Source of the DNA: Prevotella sp.
GTDB taxonomy: Bacteria > Bacteroidota > Bacteroidia > Bacteroidales > Bacteroidaceae
Assembly (NCBI GenBank): GCA_017619375.1
Contig: JAFZSL010000070.1
Location: forward strand, 62,001-126,000
Direction of reading: 5' to 3'
DNA length: 64,000 nt
Under the pieces are notes generated by a model that saw nothing but the letters and a program-made list of their open reading frames with translations, was not told the DNA's origin and made no database searches. The position numbers were made by a program, and so were the translations under genes. Each line of letters opens with the position of its first letter. Within the stretch, counting starts at the first letter, position 1. Shown here piece by piece: positions 16,034 to 23,762 of this stretch.

Positions 16034-18004
16034 TTATGCGTCGATGTTTGCGTAAGTGGCGTTGGCCTCGATGAACTCTCTACGCGGTTCCACGTCGTCG
16101 CCCATGAGCATGGAGAATATTTCATCGGCTTCGGCGGCGTTCTGGATGGTCACTTGCTTCAACAAGCGCGTGGCGGGATTCATCGTCGTTTCCCACAGGT
16201 CTTCGGCGTTCATCTCTCCAAGACCTTTGTAGCGCTGCGTGTGGATGTTGGCATCTTCCACACCGTTGCCATATTTGTCGAGGAACGCCTGGCGCTGCTG
16301 GTCGTTGTAGCAGTATTCGCTGATTTTCTTCTTGAAGGTGCAACGGTAGAGTGGGGGCGAGGCGATGTACAGATGTCCCTCTTGGATGATCTTGGGCATG
16401 AAGCGGTAGAACAATGTCATGATGAGGGTGGCGATGTGTGCGCCGTCGACATCGGCATCGGCCATGATGATGATCTTATCGTAGCGAAGCTTGTCGATGT
16501 TGGCTTCCTTGTCGCCTTCGTTTTCCACACCGAAGCGAACGCCGATGCTCTGTATGATGTTCATCACCGACTCGCTTTCAAACACCTTGTGCCACATCAC
16601 TTTCTCCACATTGAGGATTTTTCCTCTAAGCGGGAGGATGGCTTGTGTGAAACGGTCGCGCCCTTGCTTGGCGGAACCACCGGCGGAGTCGCCCTCCACC
16701 AAGAATATCTCACACTCTTTCGGGTCTTTGTTGGAGCAGTCGGCTAATTTGCCGGGAAGGCCTCCTCCCGACATCACGCTCTTGCGCTGTACGCTTTCAC
16801 GTGCTTTGCGTGCGGCGATGCGCGCCGTGGCGGCAAGCACCACCTTGTCGCATATCTGGCGAGCCTCTTTCGGATGCTCCTCAAGATAGTTGGACAACGC
16901 CTCGCTGACGGCTTGCTGAACGGCGCCAGAGACCTCGCTGTTGCCTAACTTTGTCTTTGTCTGCCCCTCGAACTGCGGCTCGGCCACCTTGATGGAAATG
17001 ACGGCGGTGAGGCCTTCACGGAAGTCCTCTCCGGCAATCTCTATTTTCGCCTTCTCTATCTGCTTCGAGATGGCACTGTCGTTGTCGGCATATTTCTTCA
17101 GCGTGCGGGTGAGGGCCATGCGGAAACCTTGAAGGTGTGTGCCGCCTTCTATGGTGTTGATGTTGTTCACATAGGAGTGGATGTTCTCGGTGTAGTCGGT
17201 GTTGTACATCACGGCTACTTCGATGGGAACCCCTTGCTTCTCCGTTTTCAGGTAGATGACGTCGTTGAACAGGTGTGAGCGGTGGCGGTCGATGAATCTG
17301 ACAAACTCCTTCAATCCTTCCTTGGCATGGAAAACCTCTTCGCGAGTGTTCCCTTCAGCGTCTGGACGGAGGTCGCGCAAGGTGATGGTGATGCCCGCGT
17401 TCAGGTATGCTAATTCGCGCATGCGTCGTGCGATGATGTCATACTGATATACTGTCGTGGTGAAGATGGTGGGGTCGGGCCAGAATTGCTGGCGAGTGCC
17501 CTGGATGGTTGTCTCTCCCACCACCTTGACGGGGTAGAGTGGTTTTCCGCGCTCGTATTCCTGTTGGTAGATCTTTCCTTCGCGGAACACCTGCGACAAC
17601 ATGTGTGAGGAAAGGGCGTTGACACAACTGACGCCCACGCCGTGTAGTCCGCCGCTCACCTTGTAGGAGCCTTTGTCGAACTTTCCTCCGGCGTGCAGCA
17701 CTGTCATCACCACCTCAAGGGCAGACTTGTGAAGCTTCTTGTGCTCGTCCACGGGGATGCCGCGTCCGTTGTCTTGCACGGTGATGGAGTTGTCTTCGTT
17801 GATGGTGACCTCGATGTGCGTGCAATAGCCGGCCATGGCTTCGTCGATGGAATTGTCCACGGTCTCGTTCACCAGATGGTGGAGACCCTTCTCGCTGATG
17901 TCGCCAATATACATGGCTGGGCGCTTCCTGACGGCCTCAAGGCCTTCGAGCACCTGGATGTTTTTCGCTGAGTAGTTGCTTTCTGGGTTTTGCGTCTCTG
18001 ACAT
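16034..18004 (-). CDS. gyrB: DNA gyrase subunit B
   Basis: 656 residues from [10 protein letters not shown] at 18004, chosen because homologues start here and a promoter lies about 106 bases upstream. An upstream in-frame ATG at 18154 lies before the promoter. GHKL ATPase domain: [28 protein letters not shown] with the catalytic Glu and Mg-binding Asn, DNGRGIPV and [15 protein letters not shown]. The TOPRIM domain holds [15 protein letters not shown] and the DADVDGAH metal site, and the C-terminus has the [10 protein letters not shown] motif. With GyrA it introduces negative supercoils using ATP. The order tRNA-Glu, rpsT, gyrB fits Bacteroidales. A 12-nt tandem array lies upstream. Confidence 0.95.
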   Translation of the reverse strand: MSETQNPESNYSAKNIQVLEGLEAVRKRPAMYIGDISEKGLHHLVNETVDNSIDEAMAGYCTHIEVTINEDNSITVQDNGRGIPVDEHKKLHKSALEVVMTVLHAGGKFDKGSYKVSGGLHGVGVSCVNALSSHMLSQVFREGKIYQQEYERGKPLYPVKVVGETTIQGTRQQFWPDPTIFTTTVYQYDIIARRMRELAYLNAGITITLRDLRPDAEGNTREEVFHAKEGLKEFVRFIDRHRSHLFNDVIYLKTEKQGVPIEVAVMYNTDYTENIHSYVNNINTIEGGTHLQGFRMALTRTLKKYADNDSAISKQIEKAKIEIAGEDFREGLTAVISIKVAEPQFEGQTKTKLGNSEVSGAVQQAVSEALSNYLEEHPKEARQICDKVVLAATARIAARKARESVQRKSVMSGGGLPGKLADCSNKDPKECEIFLVEGDSAGGSAKQGRDRFTQAILPLRGKILNVEKVMWHKVFESESVMNIIQSIGVRFGVENEGDKEANIDKLRYDKIIIMADADVDGAHIATLIMTLFYRFMPKIIQEGHLYIASPPLYRCTFKKKISEYCYNDQQRQAFLDKYGNGVEDANIHTQRYKGLGEMNAEDLWETTMNPATRLLKQVTIQNAAEADEIFSMLMGDDVEPRREFIEANATYANIDA

Positions 18005-18109
18005 TTCGTATTTCTTCTCTTGCTGTCTTCTCGTCATCCTCCTTGGGGCTTTTTTAAGTCGTTTCAAGGGTGTTTGTGGATGCCGTAAAGATGGTTGTTT
18101 TTGATTGTG

Positions 18110-18117
18110 CAAAGTTA
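18110..18117 (-). promoter_or_regulatory. Candidate gyrB promoter (-7 box)
   Basis: TAACTTTG on the minus strand about 106 bases before the gyrB start. The -33 element is weak: a CTTG lies only 17 bases further upstream. The 12-nt repeat array begins about 50 bases upstream of the box. Confidence 0.4.
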
Positions 18118-18165
18118 CGAAATTTATGGCAAAACAAGAAACTTTTTTTCTCAAAAAAAGTGTGA

Positions 18166-18249
18166 AAAATACAATGCAAAATACCTTGTAAAATACCTTG
18201 TAAAATACCTTGCAAAATAGGTTGCGAAATACGTGGTGAAAAGTACGCG
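18166..18249. repeat. Seven tandem 12-nt units between rpsT and gyrB
   Basis: Units follow each other at exact 12-base steps from 18166. The best-preserved unit is AAAATACCTTGT (18178-18189 and 18190-18201), followed by increasingly divergent copies until the rpsT terminator hairpin starts at 18251. They form no hairpin and have no coding frame. Confidence 0.8.
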
Positions 18250-18250
18250 A

Positions 18251-18280
18251 AAAGGCCGCAACCTATTGGTTGCGGCCTTT
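18251..18280 (-). terminator. rpsT: Terminator after rpsT
   Basis: Perfect 13-bp stem, AAAGGCCGCAACC against GGTTGCGGCCTTT, with a 4-base loop, 20 bases after the rpsT stop codon on the minus strand. Confidence 0.75.
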
Positions 18281-18300
18281 GTATATTTTCTTCGCCTGGA

Positions 18301-18555
18301 CTATGCCATTTTGTTGATTTGGCGGCAGAGGCTCGACTTGAGGTTTGCGGCTTTGTTGCGGTGGATGATGTTTGTCTTGGCCAGCTTGTCGAGCATTTTC
18401 TGAACAGTGGGATAAAGCTTCACAGCCTCCTCTTTGTTGGTCAGTGCGCGGAGCTTCCTTACAGCGTTGCGCATGGTCTTTGCGTAATACTTGTTGTGAA
18501 GTTGCCTCTTTTTGTCCTGGCGGATTCTTTTGAGGGATGATTTGTGGTTTGCCAT
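18301..18555 (-). CDS. rpsT: 30S ribosomal protein S20
   Basis: 84 residues, very basic, starting [20 protein letters not shown] as S20 proteins do and ending in a helical stretch rich in Lys and Ala. It binds 16S rRNA early in assembly of the small subunit. It lies 33 bases after tRNA-Glu on the same strand with no promoter between, so both should come from the promoter at 18681-18712. A strong terminator follows. The length is normal for the family. Confidence 0.95.
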   Translation of the reverse strand: MANHKSSLKRIRQDKKRQLHNKYYAKTMRNAVRKLRALTNKEEAVKLYPTVQKMLDKLAKTNIIHRNKAANLKSSLCRQINKMA

Positions 18556-18588
18556 CTTTCTTGTTTCCTTTTTTTTTATTGTTTCTTG

Positions 18589-18660
18589 TAGTCCATAGCA
18601 GAGTCGAACTGCTCTTTAGAGAATGAAAATCTCTCGTCCTAACCGATAGACGAATGGACC
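18589..18660 (-). tRNA. tRNA-Glu (anticodon TTC)
   Basis: On the minus strand a full cloverleaf can be drawn. The acceptor arm is GGTCCAT against ATGGACT (one G-T pair at the end) with discriminator A; the anticodon arm is AGAGA, loop TTTTCAT, TCTCT; the T arm contains GTTCGACTC. The loop places TTC at positions 34-36. The 3' CCA is not encoded. Confidence 0.92.
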
Positions 18661-18680
18661 ATTGACTTGATTTGCGGATG

Positions 18681-18712
18681 CAAAGGTACTGCTTTTCTTC
18701 CTTTCCTGCAAA
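18681..18712 (-). promoter_or_regulatory. Promoter of tRNA-Glu and rpsT
   Basis: Minus strand TTTG, exactly 20 nt, TACCTTTG. The -7 box ends 20 bases before the mature tRNA 5' end. Confidence 0.75.
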
Positions 18713-18769
18713 TTTTCTTGCCTATTTTTTTTCAAACAAGCTCTTTTTTATCTTTTTTTGCATTTTTCC

Positions 18770-18800
18770 TTGCCTTTTCCCTCTCATTGTCGTAACTTTA
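18770..18800 (+). promoter_or_regulatory. Candidate recO promoter
   Basis: TTG, 20 nt, TAACTTTA: close to the Bacteroidetes pattern but with A in place of the last G. It lies 43 bases before the recO start. Confidence 0.35.
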
Positions 18801-18843
18801 CCCCCATGAAACTTGTTTTTTCTCATTTTTCACGTTTGTTGCC

Positions 18844-19572
18844 ATGGCCATGACTCGGACGCTTGCCGTCGTGCTGCGGACGGTGAAATATGGTGATGGT
18901 GCTCTTGTGGCCGATATGTTGACGGAGCGGCATGGCAGGGTGTCGTTCATGGTGAAGGTGTCGGCTTCCTCGAAAGGCAGGTTGAAGCGTCAGTTGTTCA
19001 TGCCATTGTCGATGGTGGAGGTGGATTTCGATTTTAGGATGAAGTCTTCACTTCAACGTGTACGTGACATCAGGATGGCCAAACCCCTGCCTTCCTTGTC
19101 CATGGACCCCTACAAGTTGTCCATGGCGATGTTCTTGGCCGAATTCCTCACCCATGCCACTCGTGATGAGCGCGATAACAGCCCTCTTTTCCAATTCGTG
19201 TCATATAGCTTGGAATGGCTCGACGGTGTTTCCGTCGGTTACTCCAATTTCCACTTGGTGTTCATGATGCGTATGTCGCGTTTCATTGGTTTCTTCCCCA
19301 ATGTCGAGGATGTGGTGGAAAACGGGTATTTTGACTTGTTGAACGCATGTTTCACAAGGGATGTCCCGCACCATGGGCATTTCGTGGTGCCGGCGGAGGC
19401 GTCAAAGATAGCCTTGCTTCTGCGGCTCACCTACCAAACGATGCACCTCTGTGCCATGTCGCGAAATGAGCGCAACAGGTGCACAGAGGTGATCTTGGAG
19501 TATTACAGGCTGCATGTACCGGGGTTCCCCCCGTTGAAGTCGCTGCCCGTGCTCAAGGAGTTGTTTGTCTGA
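18844..19572 (+). CDS. recO: DNA repair protein RecO
   Basis: 242 residues. The N-terminal OB-fold begins RTLAVVLRTVKYGDGALVAD, the classic RecO opening, and continues LTERHGRVSFMVKVSASSKG; a helical C-terminal domain follows. RecO loads RecA onto SSB-coated single strands together with RecR in gap and break repair. No zinc-binding cysteine cluster is evident, as is usual for Bacteroidetes RecO. The start may be either of two ATGs 6 bases apart (18844 or 18850). It converges with yqeY, whose stop lies 4 bases away, with no room for a terminator hairpin. Confidence 0.9.
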   Translation: MAMTRTLAVVLRTVKYGDGALVADMLTERHGRVSFMVKVSASSKGRLKRQLFMPLSMVEVDFDFRMKSSLQRVRDIRMAKPLPSLSMDPYKLSMAMFLAEFLTHATRDERDNSPLFQFVSYSLEWLDGVSVGYSNFHLVFMMRMSRFIGFFPNVEDVVENGYFDLLNACFTRDVPHHGHFVVPAEASKIALLLRLTYQTMHLCAMSRNERNRCTEVILEYYRLHVPGFPPLKSLPVLKELFV

Positions 19573-19576
19573 GTGT

Positions 19577-20026
19577 TCAGGAAAGGAGGCGCTTCACGAT
19601 GGTGGAGATGGTCCTTCCGTCGGCCTTGCCGGCCATCTGCTGGTTGGCGATTCCCATCACCTTTCCCATTTCCTTCATGGTCGACGCTCCGGTCTGGGCG
19701 ATGATGTCCTTGATGGCGGCTTCGATTTCCTCCTCGCTGAGTTGCTTGGGCAGGTAGCTCTCGATGACAGCCACTTGTGCCATTTCGTGGTCGGCCAGGT
19801 CCTTACGGTTCTTTTCGATGAAGATGGCAGCCGACTCACGTCCTTGCTTGGCCAGTTTCTGGATGATTTTCAATGCGGTGGCATCGTCGAGTGTGTTGTT
19901 AGCCCCCGGGGCTGTTTTGGCTTCGAGGAACACTTTCTTGATGTTGCGTAATGTTTCGAGGCGCACTTTGTCGCGTGCCTTCATCGCCGCCTTGATGTCT
20001 TCGCTGATTTGGTCGAATAGGCTCAT
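19577..20026 (-). CDS. yqeY: GatB/YqeY domain protein
   Basis: 149 residues starting MSLFDQISEDIKAAMKARDK, with EEEIEAAIKDIIAQTGASTM and a GKADGRTISTIVKRLLS end. This is the stand-alone YqeY form of the domain that forms the tail of GatB, the amidotransferase subunit. It may bind tRNA, but its role in bacteria is unsettled. The gene starts 14 bases after the ftsZ stop and is the last gene of the dcw transcription unit. Length is normal. It ends 4 bases from the convergent recO gene. Confidence 0.85.
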   Translation of the reverse strand: MSLFDQISEDIKAAMKARDKVRLETLRNIKKVFLEAKTAPGANNTLDDATALKIIQKLAKQGRESAAIFIEKNRKDLADHEMAQVAVIESYLPKQLSEEEIEAAIKDIIAQTGASTMKEMGKVMGIANQQMAGKADGRTISTIVKRLLS

Positions 20027-20040
20027 GTCGCTTTTTGGTT

Positions 20041-21363
20041 TTAGAAAACGATTTTCGAGGAATTGCTTGCGCTTCCTCCATTGTCGTCGCCTTTTTCGCT
20101 GTCTACGTCATCACTCTGTGCGACGTGGTTGAGTTCTTCCAGTTGTTTGCGCGAGCGGCGCAGGGTGGGAGTGTTTTCCACGGCCAGGATGATGTCTTCG
20201 TTGTCGAGGTCTTCTGGCTTGAAGGTAAAGAAGTAGGGACGGCGCTTGTGCGACTTGTTGTCCTTCTCGTTGTAGTAGTGCAGACGGCGGTCTTCTTTCT
20301 TTGCCTTTTCCTCCATCTCCGCGATGCGTGTCTGGGAGTTGCCTGCAGTTTTGCTGATGTGTCCTCCCATGCCGTCGACGTTCTCCACGCCGAAACCGGT
20401 GGCCAGGATGGTGACCTTCACCTTCTTGCCCAGGTCCGGGTCGATGGCAAGACCCCATTTGATTTCGAAGTCTTCGCCGAACTTGGCCATGAAGTCGTGT
20501 ACGTCGGTCATCTCTTCCATCATCAGTCCGCCGGTCTCCTTGTCGTTGGCAAAGGTGATGCTCAGCAGTATTTTCTTGGAATTGAACACGTCGTTGTCGT
20601 TGAGCAGCGGTGAGTTGAGTGCATCCTGGATGGCTGCCCTCACACGTCCGTCGCCCTCTCCGTAACCAGTACTCATGATAGCCACTCCACCGTCCTTGAG
20701 CACTGTGCGCACGTCGTTGAAGTCGAGGTTGATCAATCCTCTGACTGTGATGATTTCGGCGATGCTGCGTGCAGCGATGCTCAGTGTGTCGTCGGCTTTG
20801 GCAAAGGCGTTGAGGACGGAATAGTCGGGGTAGATTTCACGCAACCGCTCGTTGTTGATGACGAGCAGGGCGTCCACATGCTTTGCCATCTCTTCCACGC
20901 CGTCGAGAGCTTGGTCGATCTTGTTGGGGCCTTCAAAGCGGAAGGGGATGGTGACGATGCCCACGGTGAGTATCCCGAGGTCCTTGGAGACACGGGCGAT
21001 GACAGGTGCCGCTCCGGTTCCTGTGCCGCCGCCCATTCCTGCAGTGATGAACGACATCTTGGTCCCGTCGTTCAGCATCCTACGGATGTCGTCTTCGCTT
21101 TCTTCTGCTGCCTTGCGTGCACGTTCCGGCTTGTTGCCGGCTCCGAGACCTTCCTTGCCCAGTTGGATGTGTACGGGGACAGGAGAGTCGTTGAGTGCTT
21201 GGCGGTCGGTGTTGCACAGCACGAAGGTCACATCATGGATGCCCTCGCGGTACATGTGGTTGACGGCATTGCCGCCGCCACCGCCCACACCGATGACCTT
21301 GATGATGCAATTCTCTTTTGGGAGGTCTTCGAAATCGAGACCTTCTGGCTTATTTCTATCCAT
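20041..21363 (-). CDS. ftsZ: Cell division protein FtsZ
   Basis: 440 residues. The GTPase domain shows IIKVIGVGGGGGNAVNHM, the tubulin signature GMGGGTGTGAAP near residue 110, PFRFEGPNKIDQA and NLDFNDVRTVL; the second domain contains the T7-loop region. It polymerises with GTP into the Z-ring that builds the division septum. The conserved tail peptide is unusual: ENTPTLRRSR is the closest match to the usual D-I-P-x-F-L-R-R binding site for FtsA, and a further acidic/Ser-rich tail of about 35 residues ends SASNSSKIVF. It follows ftsA by 71 bases in the dcw cluster. Confidence 0.95.
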   Translation of the reverse strand: MDRNKPEGLDFEDLPKENCIIKVIGVGGGGGNAVNHMYREGIHDVTFVLCNTDRQALNDSPVPVHIQLGKEGLGAGNKPERARKAAEESEDDIRRMLNDGTKMSFITAGMGGGTGTGAAPVIARVSKDLGILTVGIVTIPFRFEGPNKIDQALDGVEEMAKHVDALLVINNERLREIYPDYSVLNAFAKADDTLSIAARSIAEIITVRGLINLDFNDVRTVLKDGGVAIMSTGYGEGDGRVRAAIQDALNSPLLNDNDVFNSKKILLSITFANDKETGGLMMEEMTDVHDFMAKFGEDFEIKWGLAIDPDLGKKVKVTILATGFGVENVDGMGGHISKTAGNSQTRIAEMEEKAKKEDRRLHYYNEKDNKSHKRRPYFFTFKPEDLDNEDIILAVENTPTLRRSRKQLEELNHVAQSDDVDSEKGDDNGGSASNSSKIVF

Positions 21364-21434
21364 GTTTTCTGATTTTATGTATGTGCGTTGGGGTTCCTTT
21401 TCATGATGCCGCCGTGTTATGGCAAGCGGTTGTG

Positions 21435-22910
21435 TTATCTCTTGTCGTCCTCTTCGGGCTCTTCGGACACCATGCGTTTTCCGAATTCTTTCAGCGACGT
21501 GGTGACACGCGAAAAGAGGCTGCCTTTCTTGTTGCGCTTTTCCTCTTCCCTCAGACGGCGCTCCTCCTCTTCCCTCAGGCGGCGCTCCTCCTCTTCCCTG
21601 CGGCGGTTGGCCTCTTCCATCTTCTTCTTCTCAGCCTCGGTCATCACCACTCCGGGTGCCATCGTTCCAGGCGTGCGCGGTTGACGGTGGATGTCGGTCG
21701 TTGTCGTGGTGGTGGTGGGTGCCGGGTTGGGGCCAAAAAGGTCGGCGCTTGGGTTGATGGCGGAGCCGGCGCAGTTCATGTCACCGCGTGCGAGCAGGCC
21801 GATGATGGTGTTCATCATGCCGTTGCGGGCGTTGACATCCTTGTCGGTGGAGGTGACGTTCTGGATGACGGTGTTGGCGATGCGCACTTTTTGGATTTTG
21901 GTCACGTTGGTGAAAGCCTTCTTGATGTTCTTCATGTTTGAGCCTCCACCGGTGAGGATGATGCCTCCAAGGAGCTTGTCGTTGTACTCTTGTGGCACTT
22001 GGAACCAGGTGTTCTGGATGATTTCGTTCACGCGAGCCTCCACGATGTCGATGAATTCTTGCAAATCGATGTTGCGCTCCTTGTCGATGGCGATGGTCTT
22101 GCCTTCCTCGATTTCGCTTTCTTCGGTGAATGCTGATGCGTATTTGATTTTCATCTCCTCGGCCTCGCTCTCCTCCATCTGGAGTGATGCGATGTCCTTG
22201 GTGATGTTGTTGCCGCCGAGTGGAATGACGACGAGATGGCGAAGGATGTTCTTGTAGTACACGGAGACGGTCGTGGTGTCTGCTCCGAGGTCCACGAGCA
22301 TGCATCCGCTTCGTTTTTCCGCCTCTGTGAGCACGCTTTGCGCCAGTGCTATGGGTGCGAGATACATTTCAGCGATGGCGATTTTCGCGTTCTCGAAGCA
22401 TTTGTTCAAGTTGCGGTAGAACGACTTGCGGCAAAGGATGTTGAGGAAATTGCCCTCGATCTTGCTGCTTTGGATGCCCACCGGGTCGACTTGGTATTGC
22501 GTGCCTACCTTGTATTCCTGCGTTGCTGCGTCGAGGATTTCCTGGTCGGGGTATGACATGTTGCGGTTGTTGTCCATCAATTCGTTGATCATGTCTTGAG
22601 AGATGATGGTGTCGTCGGGTAGTTTCTTGACGATGACATTTCTGATGCTGCGGATGGACTGACCGCCCACGCCGACGTACACTTGCGAGATTTCCGACTT
22701 GAGAAGCGTCTTCAGCTTCTTGATGATGTTTGTAAGACAAACGCTGGTCTTGTCGATGTTGTAGACCACGCCCTTGCGGATGCAGGATGTGGCGTCCTCC
22801 CTCACGACGGCGAGCACCTGGATGCTGCCGTCCATGCTCTTCTTGCCGGCGATGCCGGTGATTTTTGTAGAGCCTAATTCAATAGCTACTATGAAGTCCT
22901 TTGCTGCCAT
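21435..22910 (-). CDS. ftsA: Cell division protein FtsA
   Basis: 491 residues, actin-like ATPase that ties FtsZ to the membrane. Seen: AIELGSTKITGIAGKKS (phosphate 1 loop), CMLVDLGADTTTVSVY (phosphate 2) and IILTGGGSNMKNIKKAF (adenosine motif). It is longer than the usual 420 residues because of a C-terminal extension: a Pro/Thr linker, then near-perfect 8-residue repeats EEEERRLR, encoded by 24-nt DNA repeats around 21546-21600, then LFSRVTTSLKEFGKRMV, which looks like the membrane-targeting amphipathic helix. The repeats would form a charged single helix between the globular part and the membrane anchor. It lies between ftsQ and ftsZ. Confidence 0.93.
   Translation of the reverse strand: MAAKDFIVAIELGSTKITGIAGKKSMDGSIQVLAVVREDATSCIRKGVVYNIDKTSVCLTNIIKKLKTLLKSEISQVYVGVGGQSIRSIRNVIVKKLPDDTIISQDMINELMDNNRNMSYPDQEILDAATQEYKVGTQYQVDPVGIQSSKIEGNFLNILCRKSFYRNLNKCFENAKIAIAEMYLAPIALAQSVLTEAEKRSGCMLVDLGADTTTVSVYYKNILRHLVVIPLGGNNITKDIASLQMEESEAEEMKIKYASAFTEESEIEEGKTIAIDKERNIDLQEFIDIVEARVNEIIQNTWFQVPQEYNDKLLGGIILTGGGSNMKNIKKAFTNVTKIQKVRIANTVIQNVTSTDKDVNARNGMMNTIIGLLARGDMNCAGSAINPSADLFGPNPAPTTTTTTTDIHRQPRTPGTMAPGVVMTEAEKKKMEEANRRREEEERRLREEEERRLREEEKRNKKGSLFSRVTTSLKEFGKRMVSEEPEEDDKR
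21541..21612 (-). repeat. ftsA: 24-nt coding repeats in ftsA
   Basis: About three tandem 24-base units, the last degenerate, encode the repeated octapeptide EEEERRLR. The steps keep the frame, so gain or loss of a unit would change only the linker length. Confidence 0.75.
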
Positions 22911-22943
22911 GTGGGTTGATGGTTTTTATATGTCCTTGGGTTG

Positions 22944-23759
22944 TTAGTTATCTGGTGTCTCTATTTGGCGGGGTTTGCCTTTCTTGCAGATGATTTGGTT
23001 GCTGAATTCGAGGTTGATGTAGGTGTATTTGTTCCATCCCACCTCGTTGAGCCCGTATCGGTAGAATTTGTCGAGCCTTGAGAACTGATGCTCGGCGAAG
23101 CGGTTGATGGCACGTTCCCTGCGGTCTTTGTTCTTCCTTTCGGGTATCCTTCCTAAGCATGCGATGTGGTTGCCCACTCGTGGCACCACTTCGAGGCTTT
23201 TGTCGGGGAGGATGTTGATTTGCTCCACTTGGTTTTTCCAAACCTCATGTGCCATGATCCACCTCGTGAATGGTGCGACATAGTTCTTCGCATACCATTG
23301 GCTGATGCTGCCTGTCGCCACGATGAGGTCGGAGGCATGTCCCTCGCCTCTCATCACCTCTCCGTCGACATCGATGTAGTAGTCCTCTCCGCTGTCGGCT
23401 TTCACCCTGAGCATGGGCAGTTGCTGGGTCACGGTGACCCCTACTGTCCCGTCCTGTGTCTTGAAGCATTTCACGCCGCAGATGAAGGGGTTTTCCTTCA
23501 GGGTGTTTTCGATGGTTCTCAAGTCTATGAGCGACATTTTCTTCCCGTTGGGGTAGAGATGTTTGTTGGTGAGCATCTCCTTGACGTCGCTTGCACTGAG
23601 GAACCCGCTGGAGTCGGTGGCTGCGATCTTGATTTGCACCTGTTGGCAAGTCTCGGCCGAGCGGTCGGGCTTGTTGAACGAGGTGATGGCCAGGACCAGG
23701 TATGCGGCCAAGACCAGGTCGAGTGTGACGATGATGGTCTTTTTCCAGTTGATGCTCAT
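22944..23759 (-). CDS. ftsQ: Cell division protein FtsQ
   Basis: 271 residues: a short cytoplasmic tail, one membrane helix (IIVTLDLVLAAYLVLAI, about 10-27), a POTRA-like part (IKIAATDSSGFLSASDVKEM and IENTLKENPFICGVKCF), then the beta domain with GVTVTQQLPMLRVKADSGED and DGEVMRGEG. FtsQ links early and late divisome proteins together with FtsB/FtsL. The N-terminal position between murC and ftsA confirms the call, because FtsQ sequences vary strongly. The start lies 3 bases after the murC stop. Length is normal. Confidence 0.85.
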   Translation of the reverse strand: MSINWKKTIIVTLDLVLAAYLVLAITSFNKPDRSAETCQQVQIKIAATDSSGFLSASDVKEMLTNKHLYPNGKKMSLIDLRTIENTLKENPFICGVKCFKTQDGTVGVTVTQQLPMLRVKADSGEDYYIDVDGEVMRGEGHASDLIVATGSISQWYAKNYVAPFTRWIMAHEVWKNQVEQINILPDKSLEVVPRVGNHIACLGRIPERKNKDRRERAINRFAEHQFSRLDKFYRYGLNEVGWNKYTYINLEFSNQIICKKGKPRQIETPDN

Positions 23760-23762
23760 ATG

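Noticed and set aside
15974-16747. A 257-codon plus-strand frame opposite gyrB
   Set aside because: Overlaps the GyrB C-terminal coding region completely and shows no motif; a shadow frame.
18166-18249. CRISPR array
   Set aside because: Units are only 12 bases, have no spacers and decay along the array; no cas genes nearby.
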